Positions 17,887 through 26,071 of a DNA stretch of 64,000 nt are shown here, piece after piece. Position numbers and translations under genes: made by a program. Under the pieces are notes generated by a model. It worked only from the letters and a program-made list of their open reading frames with translations. It was not told where the DNA came from and did no database searches. Every line of letters begins with the position of its first letter. Position 1 is the first letter of the stretch. The stretch spans positions 310,001 through 374,000 of the forward strand of contig NZ_JAIVKU010000005.1 in assembly GCF_020524165.1 (NCBI RefSeq), written 5' to 3'. This stretch comes from Guptibacillus hwajinpoensis. GTDB taxonomy: Bacteria; Bacillota; Bacilli; Bacillales; Guptibacillaceae.

Positions 17887-17923
17887 AGTATATTATAATA
17901 TATACAAAGTATACTATAATATA
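17887..17923. promoter_or_regulatory. Two 16-bp direct repeats, 21-bp period
   Basis: AGTATATTATAATATA (17887-17902) and AGTATACTATAATATA (17908-17923) differ at one base and are exactly 21 bp apart, about two helical turns. They fill the space between the divergent XRE-cupin and exporter genes and contain TATAAT-like -10 words. Confidence 0.6.
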
Positions 17924-17942
17924 ATAAAAGGACGTGTTACGG

Positions 17943-18920
17943 ATGAAAGAGATCGCTCTTGGCATTCTCGCCTCTGTGTTTTTTGCCATTACTTTTATAC
18001 TAAATCGATCAATGGAATTAGCAGGCGGGAGCTGGATGTGGAGCGCTTCCCTTCGCTTTCTATTTATGATTCCTTTTCTTCTTATCATTGTACTCGTTAG
18101 GGGTAATTTAAAACAAGTTCTTCGCGAAATCAGGAAGCACCCTCTCCAATGGTTCACGTGGAGTTTTGTTGGTTTCGTATTGTTTTATGCCCCTTTAACC
18201 TACGCAGCAGCTTATGGAGCAGGCTGGCTAGTGGCTGGCACATGGCAAATTACGATCGTCGGTGGCATTCTTGTTGCCCCACTCTTTTTCACAACCATTC
18301 ATACGAGTGAGGGAATCATAAAAAAACGCCATCGCATTCAAACGAGAGCGCTTCTAATTTCTACTATTATCCTTGCTGGTGTTGTACTGATTCAGTGGCA
18401 AAAAGCAAACGATCTTTCATTAGATGAAATCTTTATCGGCATTCTTCCCGTCCTCATTGCATCGTTTGCCTATCCTCTCGGGAACCGAAAAATGATGGAG
18501 CTTTGCGAGGGACGCCTTGATACATTTCAGCGTGTATTCGGCATGACGCTATCAAGCCTACCATTTTGGATCATCTTAAGTCTTTTTGCGATTCCAACGG
18601 CAGGACTTCCATCATCCGGCCAGCTGATTCAAACCTTTATCGTTGCCATCAGTTCAGGAGTAATCGCGACAACGTTATTTTTTATCGCCACCGATCGTGT
18701 AAGACTTCAGCAAGCGAAACTCGCTTCCGTTGAAGCCACTCAGTCGACACAAGTGTTGTTTGTTATTGCTGGAGAAGGGATGCTTCTTTCAAGTCCGCTT
18801 CCAAATACGATTGCCTGGGTCGGAATTATGCTCATTATCGCCGGCATTATTTTGCATAGCTTCCGTGTAAAAAGGATGAATCGATTAACAGCTGAGGTAA
18901 CAAAACAAAAGTCCTTTTAA
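17943..18920 (+). CDS. Multidrug resistance efflux protein, EmrE/DMT type
   Basis: A 325-residue, ten-helix drug/metabolite transporter of the group annotated as multidrug resistance efflux transporter. The N-terminus, I-A-L-G-I-L-A-S-V-F-F-A-I-T-F-I-L-N-R, is characteristic, and two five-helix halves are visible. Its substrate is unknown. I chose the ATG at 17943, about 10 nt after AAGGA; the in-frame GTG at 17934 is too close to it. It is divergent from the XRE-cupin gene and ends 17 bp from the convergent HAAS gene, with no terminator seen. Confidence 0.82.
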   Translation: MKEIALGILASVFFAITFILNRSMELAGGSWMWSASLRFLFMIPFLLIIVLVRGNLKQVLREIRKHPLQWFTWSFVGFVLFYAPLTYAAAYGAGWLVAGTWQITIVGGILVAPLFFTTIHTSEGIIKKRHRIQTRALLISTIILAGVVLIQWQKANDLSLDEIFIGILPVLIASFAYPLGNRKMMELCEGRLDTFQRVFGMTLSSLPFWIILSLFAIPTAGLPSSGQLIQTFIVAISSGVIATTLFFIATDRVRLQQAKLASVEATQSTQVLFVIAGEGMLLSSPLPNTIAWVGIMLIIAGIILHSFRVKRMNRLTAEVTKQKSF

Positions 18921-18937
18921 CAATAGAGTCACTTGAT

Positions 18938-19684
18938 TTATCCTTTTATCACTGTTTTCGGTACTTGCTTCTGAAAGCTCATCATCACAAGGAGTCCAAC
19001 AACACTAACCGCATAGGCGCCGATCTCCCATCCGAAACCTTCCAAATGAAACAGATGAATAAGCAGCTGGCTTCCAAAAAGAATGGCCATTAACACCATG
19101 CTTGATAAGATTCCTATAAGGGAAGTAAAGTTCGCAATTAACCCTAGAATAATGATGCCTCCTACTGTAATAACAACTGGTTGACTAAGAAATAATACGT
19201 CTGTTCCGTACTCCATATGAAGAACCGTTACACCTACTGTAAAAAGCATCGGAATCATCGTAATTCCATAGACAATCAAAAAACGTCTCACTCCGCTGTG
19301 AAACGAACTAAGCCGCAGCGCACTGATTAATGCGATCAACCAGATGATCGTTGAGATTGGATAACCAATGAGTTCAATTATCGAGAATGCGTTATTTCCA
19401 TCGATGAACTGGGACACTAAAAAGATTCCAAATACGCCAGCGATTAGTCGGGCAATAAATTTTCGGTTGTCCTGGTGCGATTGACCCATTGAAGCGATAA
19501 GCTCTTTTGCATAAGCTTTTGGGGACTTCCCAAAAATATCAGCTGCCGTCTTTCCTTCTTTCTCCCCTTCATTAAGATGGTCTTCTGCTTCCATTAGAAA
19601 GCTATCAATCTCGTCTTCATCCACACCTTTCGTCATAAGGTAAACGCGCATCTCTTGAATAAATTTCTCATTTTCTTTCCTCAT
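18938..19684 (-). CDS. HAAS-domain membrane protein partnered with PadR
   Basis: A 248-residue protein. The first ~70 residues form a soluble helical HAAS-like domain (F-I-Q-E-M-R-V-Y-L, D-E-I-D-S-F-L-M-E-A-E-D-H-L), and six or seven membrane helices follow. HAAS proteins are commonly encoded directly after a PadR regulator, and here the start overlaps the end of padR by 17 bp, indicating translational coupling. The ribosome site GGGGGG lies inside padR. The likely role is envelope-associated signalling or sequestering PadR, but this is not shown. Confidence 0.78.
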   Translation of the reverse strand: MRKENEKFIQEMRVYLMTKGVDEDEIDSFLMEAEDHLNEGEKEGKTAADIFGKSPKAYAKELIASMGQSHQDNRKFIARLIAGVFGIFLVSQFIDGNNAFSIIELIGYPISTIIWLIALISALRLSSFHSGVRRFLIVYGITMIPMLFTVGVTVLHMEYGTDVLFLSQPVVITVGGIIILGLIANFTSLIGILSSMVLMAILFGSQLLIHLFHLEGFGWEIGAYAVSVVGLLVMMSFQKQVPKTVIKG

Positions 19685-20012
19685 CTACTGACCCCCCCTT
19701 GTTTAAAATTTGATTGACGGTTGTACTCAAATGATTCCACCGCTTTTGAAAATCGGCTAATTCTTCTTCTCCTCTTTCCGTTAAGGAATAATACTTTCGT
19801 TTTGGACCAGCTGTGGATTTCTTTAAGGTAGATTGAATTAAATTATCTTTCTGTAGACGAATTAGAATGGGGTAAATCGTTCCTTCACTAAACGATTCAA
19901 AACCATACGCATCTAATTTTGAAGCAAGCTCATATCCGTAGACTTCCCCCTCCTGAATAATGGATAAAATACACCCATCGATAATGCCTTTTAACATTTG
20001 CGTCGTTTGCAT
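19668..20012 (-). CDS. PadR family transcriptional regulator
   Basis: A 114-residue winged-helix regulator. Motifs are M-L-K-G-I-I-D-G-C-I-L-S-I-I, then G-Y-E-L-A-S-K-L, then E-G-T-I-Y-P-I-L-I-R-L-Q-K-D, the wing K-R-K-Y-Y-S-L-T-E-R-G, and a C-terminal dimerisation helix. I chose the ATG at 20012, preceded by AAGGTGAAGGA, over the in-frame ATG at 20039, which lacks a ribosome site. Its promoter carries three CTTGT-N3-ACAAG sites, so autorepression is likely. It forms an operon with the HAAS gene. Confidence 0.9.
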   Translation of the reverse strand: MQTTQMLKGIIDGCILSIIQEGEVYGYELASKLDAYGFESFSEGTIYPILIRLQKDNLIQSTLKKSTAGPKRKYYSLTERGEEELADFQKRWNHLSTTVNQILNKGGSVDEERK

Positions 20013-20043
20013 GTCCTTCACCTTTTCCTTTAATCCCATAACA

Positions 20044-20132
20044 CTTGTTATACAAGAGTTATGGAAATGGTTAAACTATCTTGTAAAACAAGGTATGGTT
20101 ACAGTATAAACAACACTCTCTTGTATGGCAAG
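20044..20132 (-). promoter_or_regulatory. padR promoter with three operator-like dyads
   Basis: On the minus strand, TTGCCA (20131-20126) and TATACT (20108-20103) are 17 bp apart. Dyads CTTGT-N3-ACAAG occur at 20044-20056 and 20080-20092 (perfect) and at 20120-20132 (one mismatch). The last overlaps the -35 box and the others lie in the leader. Confidence 0.75.
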
Positions 20133-20157
20133 GGTTATTTTCATTTTTTTACCAAAA

Positions 20158-20182
20158 TAAAAAACGCTGATTTCTCAGCGCC
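20158..20182 (-). terminator. Terminator of the AlaX gene
   Basis: CGCTGA, loop GAAA, TCAGCG, then TTTTTTATTTT on the minus strand. Confidence 0.85.
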
Positions 20183-20183
20183 T

Positions 20184-21377
20184 TTACCGTACCGTTTTCA
20201 CAAGTTCCATCAATACTTCCTCTGCTGAACGAATCGGTTCTCCTCCACCCTGCGCAAAGTCTTTTTTCCCTCCACCTTTACCATTAATCAGTGGAAGCAC
20301 GCCTTTTAAAGCGAGATTCATATCAAGGTCTGCCTCTCCTCTACCGCAAACGATTTGAAGCTTATGATCACTTTCACTCACAAAAAAGACAACAGCCTCT
20401 GGATCTTCTTTTAGAACCATTCTCGCCAGCTTTTGAAGATCTTTCATTTTAAATTCGTTTGAAATCATTTGAACGACTTTTAGATCCTGAATTGAACTCG
20501 CCTCATGTAGTAAATCTTTTGCTTTAAAAGAAAGGAGTTTTTCATTTAAATCCTCAATCGCTTTTTCATATTCTTTTGATTGGAGAATCACTCGTTCGGC
20601 TGCTTCCACGAGCTTAGATTCCGGAACATTAAGTACATTCGTTAATCCTAGCACGACCGATTGCTTTGAACGCAGTTCATCCGTTACACGATGACCACAT
20701 ACAAAATAAACGCGCGTTTGCTTTTTCTGCTTTTCAACTTTTAAAACAGAAATAGCATTCACTTGACCTGTCGATGAAGGGTGCGTGCCTCCACAGCCGC
20801 TATAGTCAACACCTGGAATGATCACAAGTCGAATATCTTGGGAGACGGCAAGCTGCTTACGAAGCGTATACTTCGTTAGCTCTTCCTCGTTTACCCACTT
20901 CGTTTCAATCGGCAGATTCTGTAGGATAACATCATTGGCAAATGCCTCTGCACGATGAATATCTTCTCCACTTACGTTGTCGACCGCTAAATCAATCGTG
21001 CAAACTTCCTGACCAAGATGAAAGCTTACCGTACTGTATCCAAGCTGATCTTCAAAAGCCGCCGAAAGAATGTGCTGTCCAGCATGCTGCTGCATGTGAT
21101 CCAAACGCCTTTTCCAGTTAAGTTGACCTTGTACGGCATCTTGATTAGGAAGTGGCCCATCTACGTAGTGACGAATTTCTCCCTCTACTTCTTCTACTTC
21201 CAGAACTTGTACACCATTAAGTGTCCCAGTATCATATGGCTGTCCTCCACCAGTTGGATAAAAAGCCGTTTGATCGAGAACAATGTAATAGCGGTTGGCT
21301 TCATCCGTAAATTGTTCCCATCTATAAGCAGTAAAGTTTGTTATGTATGGATCTTCATAAAATAATTTAGTGGTCAT
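20184..21377 (-). CDS. Alanyl-tRNA editing protein (AlaX-L type) with DHHA1 domain
   Basis: A 397-residue stand-alone relative of the alanyl-tRNA synthetase editing half. It is expected to hydrolyse Ser-tRNA(Ala) or Gly-tRNA(Ala). The zinc ligands are visible as H-x3-H in Q-Q-H-A-G-Q-H-I-L-S and as C-G-G-T-H in S-G-C-G-G-T-H-P. The C-terminal third is a DHHA1 domain ending in G-K-G-G-G-K-K-D-F-A-Q-G-G-G. The ATG at 21377 follows AGAAAGAAG; an in-frame ATG at 21413 is possible. It is monocistronic. Confidence 0.88.
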   Translation of the reverse strand: MTTKLFYEDPYITNFTAYRWEQFTDEANRYYIVLDQTAFYPTGGGQPYDTGTLNGVQVLEVEEVEGEIRHYVDGPLPNQDAVQGQLNWKRRLDHMQQHAGQHILSAAFEDQLGYSTVSFHLGQEVCTIDLAVDNVSGEDIHRAEAFANDVILQNLPIETKWVNEEELTKYTLRKQLAVSQDIRLVIIPGVDYSGCGGTHPSSTGQVNAISVLKVEKQKKQTRVYFVCGHRVTDELRSKQSVVLGLTNVLNVPESKLVEAAERVILQSKEYEKAIEDLNEKLLSFKAKDLLHEASSIQDLKVVQMISNEFKMKDLQKLARMVLKEDPEAVVFFVSESDHKLQIVCGRGEADLDMNLALKGVLPLINGKGGGKKDFAQGGGEPIRSAEEVLMELVKTVR

Positions 21378-21484
21378 AAAAAAACTTCTTTCTCTATAAA
21401 TTTTACCGTGCATTTTTTCAGACTAATTTCAGATTTCTTATCTATAATCGCTAGTGATACAAGAGATGGAAAGGAGCTCAAGCC

Positions 21485-21928
21485 ATGTTATCATCACCTT
21501 TACACCCTATACTTGTTCATTTTCCGATTGCACTGTTGTTCATTGGGGTGGTTGCACAATATTTAACTTTCTGGAAAGAGGACTATTTTGAAAAAATAGC
21601 GTTATTCCTTCTCTCAACAGGGTTTGTCTTTGCCGTCATTTCATACGTAACGGGTGACTCTGCAGAAGGATATGCCTTTGATCATTGGGGGAGGCAGGTT
21701 GAATCCATTATTCATACTCACGAAACGTACGCCCTTATAACGTTGATTATTTTTGGAACCATTACCGCGTTGAAACTTCTTAACTTAATCATGCCATTTA
21801 AACTGATAAAGCCAATTGTTCTGATTCTCTGTTTAAGCGGCATCATCACATTGACGTTAACTGGTCATTACGGTGGAAAAATCGTTTATGATCATGAGAC
21901 GAATCCCTCCATCGAAGAGATCAACTAA
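21485..21928 (+). CDS. DUF2231 membrane protein
   Basis: A 147-residue protein with four predicted helices. The start S-P-L-H-P-I-L-V-H-F-P-I-A-L is typical of DUF2231, where conserved His residues may bind haem or a metal. Further His occur at H-W-G-R, H-T-H-E and G-H-Y-G-G near the C-terminus, also typical. Function is unknown. The ATG follows AAAGGAG. No clear terminator follows. Confidence 0.8.
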   Translation: MLSSPLHPILVHFPIALLFIGVVAQYLTFWKEDYFEKIALFLLSTGFVFAVISYVTGDSAEGYAFDHWGRQVESIIHTHETYALITLIIFGTITALKLLNLIMPFKLIKPIVLILCLSGIITLTLTGHYGGKIVYDHETNPSIEEIN

Positions 21929-21989
21929 TAAAGAGAAGAAGTCTTAAAAAAGCAAACAGATGTCGTTACCAAAAGCTCGTGATTCCACT

Positions 21990-22223
21990 TTAGTTTGAAA
22001 GCACTAAATTTTGAAGGTCGGCATTTCGCTTTTCTCGTTCTTCCTCCGAGGCCAAATCATACTTCTTCAGGAGATGAAACAGTTCATTTAGCGTTTCTTG
22101 CTTAATCGTTTGCTGTAAAAATCGGTGCATTTCTTGCACAACTTTTTCCGGCATATAAGGTGACTGATTCTCAAGTTTTGTCATCACATCTCCATACGAG
22201 TGATCGATTGTACATTTTCCCAT
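21990..22223 (-). CDS. Hypothetical 77-residue protein
   Basis: I do not recognise this soluble helical protein. It starts M-G-K-C-T-I-D-H-S-Y-G-D-V and ends in a charged helix (A-S-E-E-E-R-E-K-R-N-A-D). It has no membrane segment. The ATG at 22223 sits about 10 nt after GAGGAG; the longer in-frame start at 22244 overlaps that site. Confidence 0.62.
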   Translation of the reverse strand: MGKCTIDHSYGDVMTKLENQSPYMPEKVVQEMHRFLQQTIKQETLNELFHLLKKYDLASEEEREKRNADLQNLVLSN

Positions 22224-22266
22224 GTTGTGTTCACTCCTCTTCATTTCATGTTTCTAATGAACTACG

Positions 22267-22290
22267 AGGGACAGTTAATGGTCTGTCCCT
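22267..22290. repeat. Palindrome AGGGACAG-N8-CTGTCCCT
   Basis: Two 8-bp perfect arms with an 8-nt loop and no T-run, in a gene-poor stretch. It resembles small dispersed palindromes of Bacillaceae genomes but was found only once here. Confidence 0.45.
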
Positions 22291-22313
22291 TCATTCTATA
22301 ACTGCTCAACATC

Positions 22314-22403
22314 TCACTTCTTTTTTGTAAACTTCGCAAGTAACAAAGCTATGACAAGACATCCAATGCCTAGCCATATGACATTATTCGAAATAAAATC
22401 CAG
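22314..22403 (-). CDS. Possible 29-residue single-helix membrane peptide
   Basis: The frame encodes L-D-F-I-S-N-N then a ~17-residue hydrophobic helix (V-I-W-L-G-I-G-C-L-V-I-A-L-L-L-A) and a K-F-T-K-K-K tail, the shape of many small Bacillus membrane peptides. GGAG lies 10 nt upstream. The only possible start near it is CTG at 22403, which is rare, so this could be an error or a remnant. Confidence 0.35.
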   Translation of the reverse strand: MDFISNNVIWLGIGCLVIALLLAKFTKKK

Positions 22404-22780
22404 AGTTACTCAACTCCTTTTCCACCATTGTCTTACTAGCTTATCATATTTCATAGCAATCACTATGTATTGAAACTAGATTTTGAAGTCCGTTTGTCTC
22501 TAAACTGTTCATTATTTATTTCATCCCTGACTTACACTCACAACCGTTTCTTTCATAGGATGATACAGCCGGTTTTCAACACAATCTTCCCCCTGTAACC
22601 CATTTTAAATAGGGGTTCGACTTCTTCCAATGATTTCCCCGGAAATGGACAACTAGTTTACAAGAATATTCGCTTAAACTAGACAAGAGATTTTTTTCCT
22701 TCTCGACACCAATATTCCTTTCTTTCAGAGAACCTTATGTATAATGATGACATTACCTTACTTCAATAGGGAGGAATCGT
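22404..22780. other. 377-bp stretch without a recognisable gene
   Basis: No open frame with a ribosome site was found. A TATAAT word lies at 22739-22744, about 40 bp before the lipoprotein gene, and is probably its -10 box, though no good -35 is visible. Confidence 0.4.
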
Positions 22781-24025
22781 ATGAAAACGCTCCGTATGGT
22801 GTTTTTATTTACCTTGCTACTTACCGTCTCCGCTTGCAATTTCCTCACGACCTCAGACTCCTCGGAACAAGTAGAAGCCGAAAAAGAAGCAGTGGACAAG
22901 TCGTCAGAAGAGGCTGCTCAAGAAGTTCTTTTTGAAGAAGGAACGTACAAATGGGAAAAAGATGGTGAAATACTTGGGGGGCTTGATATCACGGATCCAC
23001 AAGCGGATTCCTTCACGTTTATGCTACAGGCGTACGATGGTCAAAATGTAGGTGAATTATCAGGGATCGCTCAGGTTAACGGAGAAACAGCAACTTTTAC
23101 CCATGCTGAAAACACGAAATGCAAAGTGTCTTTTGGCTGGAAAGAAGATCGTTTAGCAATCGACACCAGCGAAGCTTGTGAGAGCTTAAATGAAAACCCT
23201 GTTTCTTTTACAGGAGTTTACACAAAAATCGGAGTTTCCTCTACCTCAACTGAAGAAAAAACGACAGGGGAAGAAGCTAACTGGCAAGAGGCACTTTATA
23301 TTGACCCAACCTTTGATGAGGGCAACCTTACTATTACAAACGTGACAATGGAATCCTTTGAATTTGCTTTTGATGTTAGTAACGGTGATCAGGTCGGTGA
23401 ACTAACAGGCACTGCAACAATAGAAGGAAATGAAGCAACGTTCCAGGATCCAGAAGATCCCGCATGTTCAGGAACGTTCGTCCTATCGGATGGTGCCATT
23501 TCGTTTATTGAGGATTCTTGTCTAAATTACCATGATGCAGCTGTCGGTTTTAATGGGGAATATGTTCTTTCAGACGAAAAACCTACAGCCACAAACGATA
23601 CCGCTTCTTGCGAAAAGGCTCCTTTTCATTCTGAACTTTTACAGTTTGCCGAACAGGGCCACTTAAAAGATGCGTCAATCTTTCTTGGCATGTCAGAAGA
23701 AGCATTAAAGAAATTAAAGCCATCCATGACGTATGATGAAGCCCTATATGAAGGAACACCTGGTTTTTATGATGACAGTTATGCTTACTTAACAGCCGAT
23801 GAAAAAGTAAGTGACCTAAGATACAATGCGCTTTCCGAAGGCCCAGCTGTTCCTTATGCTGAAGTCGTTTGTCAATTCGGAGAGCCTGACGAGGTCGTGT
23901 TTAACGAATTAGATTCAGAATACCTCCATGTTTATTATGCAGGAGAAAATAAACTCTCCTTTGTATCTGATTCGAAAGAAGGAGCAATTAAAGCTGTTGA
24001 GCTTCAAACGATGACCGTTCAATGA
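22781..24025 (+). CDS. Lipoprotein with two duplicated beta domains
   Basis: A 414-residue secreted lipoprotein. The signal peptide ends in a lipobox L-T-V-S-A-C with lipidated Cys19, and an acidic linker follows. Residues ~53-149 and ~169-264 look like two copies of one domain: each has a V-G-E-L-S/T-G-x-A motif, an A-T-F segment, two Cys (114/133 and 229/247) and an F-x-G-x-Y end, so each may have a disulfide. The last ~140 residues form a different domain around A-S-I-F-L-G-M-S-E-E-A-L, perhaps DUF4309-like. Function is unknown. The ATG follows GGGAGG. Confidence 0.75.
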   Translation: MKTLRMVFLFTLLLTVSACNFLTTSDSSEQVEAEKEAVDKSSEEAAQEVLFEEGTYKWEKDGEILGGLDITDPQADSFTFMLQAYDGQNVGELSGIAQVNGETATFTHAENTKCKVSFGWKEDRLAIDTSEACESLNENPVSFTGVYTKIGVSSTSTEEKTTGEEANWQEALYIDPTFDEGNLTITNVTMESFEFAFDVSNGDQVGELTGTATIEGNEATFQDPEDPACSGTFVLSDGAISFIEDSCLNYHDAAVGFNGEYVLSDEKPTATNDTASCEKAPFHSELLQFAEQGHLKDASIFLGMSEEALKKLKPSMTYDEALYEGTPGFYDDSYAYLTADEKVSDLRYNALSEGPAVPYAEVVCQFGEPDEVVFNELDSEYLHVYYAGENKLSFVSDSKEGAIKAVELQTMTVQ

Positions 24026-24040
24026 TTCTAAACTCATTTT

Positions 24041-24080
24041 ATGAAAGCGGTCAGGCTTATTAAAGTCTGTCCGCTTTCAT
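24041..24080 (+). terminator. Hairpin after the lipoprotein gene
   Basis: ATGAAAGCGGTCAG and CTGTCCGCTTTCAT pair with one mismatch. The following T-run is weak (TTGTTG). Confidence 0.55.
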
Positions 24081-24115
24081 TGTTGCCGAGAACTTTTCAC
24101 CAGTAACAGTTTCAT

Positions 24116-24547
24116 TTATCTTAAAGGCTGCTCAGGATATAACTCTTTCAAATAATCAACCGACTGCCCGATTAATTCTCTCAAGACATCCAAATTAATA
24201 TCATCTACCTTGTTTACGTAAACGCATGCCTTTCCTGTCTTATGCTTCCCCAATCGTGCAAGTGCTTTTTCTCGTTGTGGTTCACCCTGTGCGAGATACA
24301 AACTAATCTTCGCCTTTCGTGGAGAAAATCCAACGAGTGGCGCATCTCCCTCATGTCCTGTTGCGTATTTATAATGATACGAGCCGAACCCAATCATACT
24401 TGGTCCCCACATTTTTGCTTGATATCCCGTTGTTTCTGTAAATAAATCTAACAAGCGATAAGCATCTTCCTTTTTTTTCGGATGCTCCACGCTTTCAATA
24501 TAATCAATGACGCTGTTGTCTGTTTCTTTCGTTTTTAATTCGTACAT
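24116..24547 (-). CDS. DUF1801 domain protein
   Basis: A 143-residue cytoplasmic protein of the DUF1801/YdhG-like fold. Typical motifs are K-M-W-G-P-S-M-I-G-F-G, then the A-P-L-V-G-F-S-P-R-K-A-K-I-S-L-Y-L strand pair, and G-K-A-C-V-Y-V-N-K-V-D-D-I-N near the end. The family's biochemical role is unknown. The ATG follows AAGGAGGATTCTT. It is transcribed alone, converging with the lipoprotein gene. Confidence 0.82.
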   Translation of the reverse strand: MYELKTKETDNSVIDYIESVEHPKKKEDAYRLLDLFTETTGYQAKMWGPSMIGFGSYHYKYATGHEGDAPLVGFSPRKAKISLYLAQGEPQREKALARLGKHKTGKACVYVNKVDDINLDVLRELIGQSVDYLKELYPEQPLR

Positions 24548-24783
24548 AAGAATCCTCCTTTTATGATCTCTCTTAATTTACATTTACTCGTTTCCTCCTA
24601 GATTTCCTTTCTATTTCATAAAAATTTAACTCTTTTTTGCTTTTCACCACAAAAATTCATAAATGTATCGTGATGATTTCGTTTATTACCGTTTCATGTT
24701 ACTTACTGAAAAAACGTTAGGAATCCTCTCAATCGGGAACCTCCTACTTCAAAGAATACCAAACACCTTTTGGAGGTAAGATC

Positions 24784-25263
24784 ATGTTTACGTTAAATGA
24801 TATTCCAATGTTTTTAGTGAATTTCTTTGTCATCCTACCAATCGTAACGCTCGTCCATGAAGCCGGACACGTACTCATTGCAAGACTATTTGGAGGAAAA
24901 GTGAAATTTTGTATCGGTACAGGTCGCATCCTGTTTCATATAGGTCCCTTGGAAGTGAGGAGAAAGTATTTCATGGAAGGGTGGTGTCAGTACGAAGAGT
25001 TAACATACAACAAAACATGGGCACACGTTATGATTTATTTAGGAGGAAGCTTATTTAACTTGATTGTCATTTTTATCATTAATTATTTAATCACATCTAA
25101 TACGATTCCTGTCACGCTCTTTTTCTATCAATTTACGTACTTCTCTATCTATTTCATTTTCTTCTCTCTCTTGCCCTTTCGTAATGATGACGGGCGACCA
25201 AGTGATGGCATGGCCGTATTTGATGTCCTTCGCTACGGTAAGTCCGTTGACCCGATTGATTAA
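24784..25263 (+). CDS. M50-like membrane metallopeptidase (HEAGH)
   Basis: A 159-residue membrane protein with the zinc motif H-E-A-G-H at residues ~26-30 in the first helix, as in site-2 proteases and their relatives. Three further hydrophobic segments follow. The distal Asp expected in true S2P enzymes may be the Asp of R-N-D-D-G-R-P-S-D-G near residue 138. It is short for the family, so a minimal intramembrane protease or a non-proteolytic relative is possible. GGAGG precedes the ATG by 7 nt. Confidence 0.72.
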   Translation: MFTLNDIPMFLVNFFVILPIVTLVHEAGHVLIARLFGGKVKFCIGTGRILFHIGPLEVRRKYFMEGWCQYEELTYNKTWAHVMIYLGGSLFNLIVIFIINYLITSNTIPVTLFFYQFTYFSIYFIFFSLLPFRNDDGRPSDGMAVFDVLRYGKSVDPID

Positions 25264-25268
25264 ATAAG

Positions 25269-25306
25269 AAAAGCGAGTTTCTGATGATAAATAGAAACTC
25301 GCTTTT
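25269..25306 (+). terminator. Terminator of the M50-like gene
   Basis: A 14-bp perfect stem, AAAAGCGAGTTTCT with its complement, around a 10-nt loop and ending in TTTT. Confidence 0.8.
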
Positions 25307-25468
25307 AACGAATGAAGGAGTCATTTCCCTTTAGACTCTTTATGATCCTTCATGTTCACTAACTAATATTTCCAAATATAGTCGATTGGAAGCAAAACTA
25401 CCTACCTTATGTTAATCCCTCAGCAGTTGTAGTAAACTAAAAACAAACGAAGTCCGGGGAGTGATCAC

Positions 25469-26026
25469 TTGAAAAGCAAAATGAACCAGCTGTTTGTAGA
25501 GAAAAAGAGTGTTCATGTGCTTTACGCTTATCATGGGGTAAAAAGTTACATTGAACAGGTTTGTAATTTTATTGAACAAGGTGTAGCGAACGAACAGTAC
25601 ACTATTCTCATTGAAAATGACCGCCTGTATCCAATGATCCTCAAAGAATTACAAAACAAGCTTACAGAACAAGAATTGGACTATGTTCACCACATCAACA
25701 GCTTCGACTTCTACTTTTCGAGCGGAAGCTATCATCCTCCTGCCATCCACGAATATTTCAAAAAGATGGTAGCTCCTTTTGTCGAGAACAAGCTTTCCTT
25801 TCGCTCATGGGCACACGTTGAATGGGCCTCCATGGAAGAGCCACTTCACTTAATTGAGGACTTTGAAAAAATAGTTGATGATGCTGTAAACGACCTCTCA
25901 TTTCCTCTCATTTGCGCCTACAATGGGGATAGAATGCCCGATTATCTCATCAATATCTTAATGGAAACTCACCCTTACGTCTTAATGGATGATCAATTTA
26001 CTTCTTCAAAACAATATCTAGGCTAA
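25469..26026 (+). CDS. MEDS domain protein
   Basis: A 185-residue protein matching the MEDS (methanogen/methylotroph DcmR sensory) domain, a RecA-like fold without a typical P-loop. The start H-V-L-Y-A-Y-H-G-V-K-S-Y and later S-F-D-F-Y-F-S-S-G-S-Y are typical. No output domain is fused, so it probably acts through a partner; in Bacillus such proteins are sometimes linked to sigma-factor control (inference). The start is TTG at 25469, after GGGGAG; an ATG four codons later is possible. Confidence 0.72.
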   Translation: MKSKMNQLFVEKKSVHVLYAYHGVKSYIEQVCNFIEQGVANEQYTILIENDRLYPMILKELQNKLTEQELDYVHHINSFDFYFSSGSYHPPAIHEYFKKMVAPFVENKLSFRSWAHVEWASMEEPLHLIEDFEKIVDDAVNDLSFPLICAYNGDRMPDYLINILMETHPYVLMDDQFTSSKQYLG

Positions 26027-26030
26027 CAAC

Positions 26031-26065
26031 GTGCACCACCCTTCTTTCGTTTAAGGGTGGTGCAC
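26031..26065. other. Strong 13-bp hairpin between convergent genes
   Basis: GTGCACCACCCTT, 9-nt loop, AAGGGTGGTGCAC. There is no T-run on either side, so an ordinary intrinsic terminator is doubtful although the position fits. Confidence 0.55.
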
Positions 26066-26071
26066 CCTATG

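Noticed and set aside
26031..26065. Intrinsic terminator of the MEDS gene
   Set aside because: The stem is strong, but neither side has a T-run; reported only as a hairpin.
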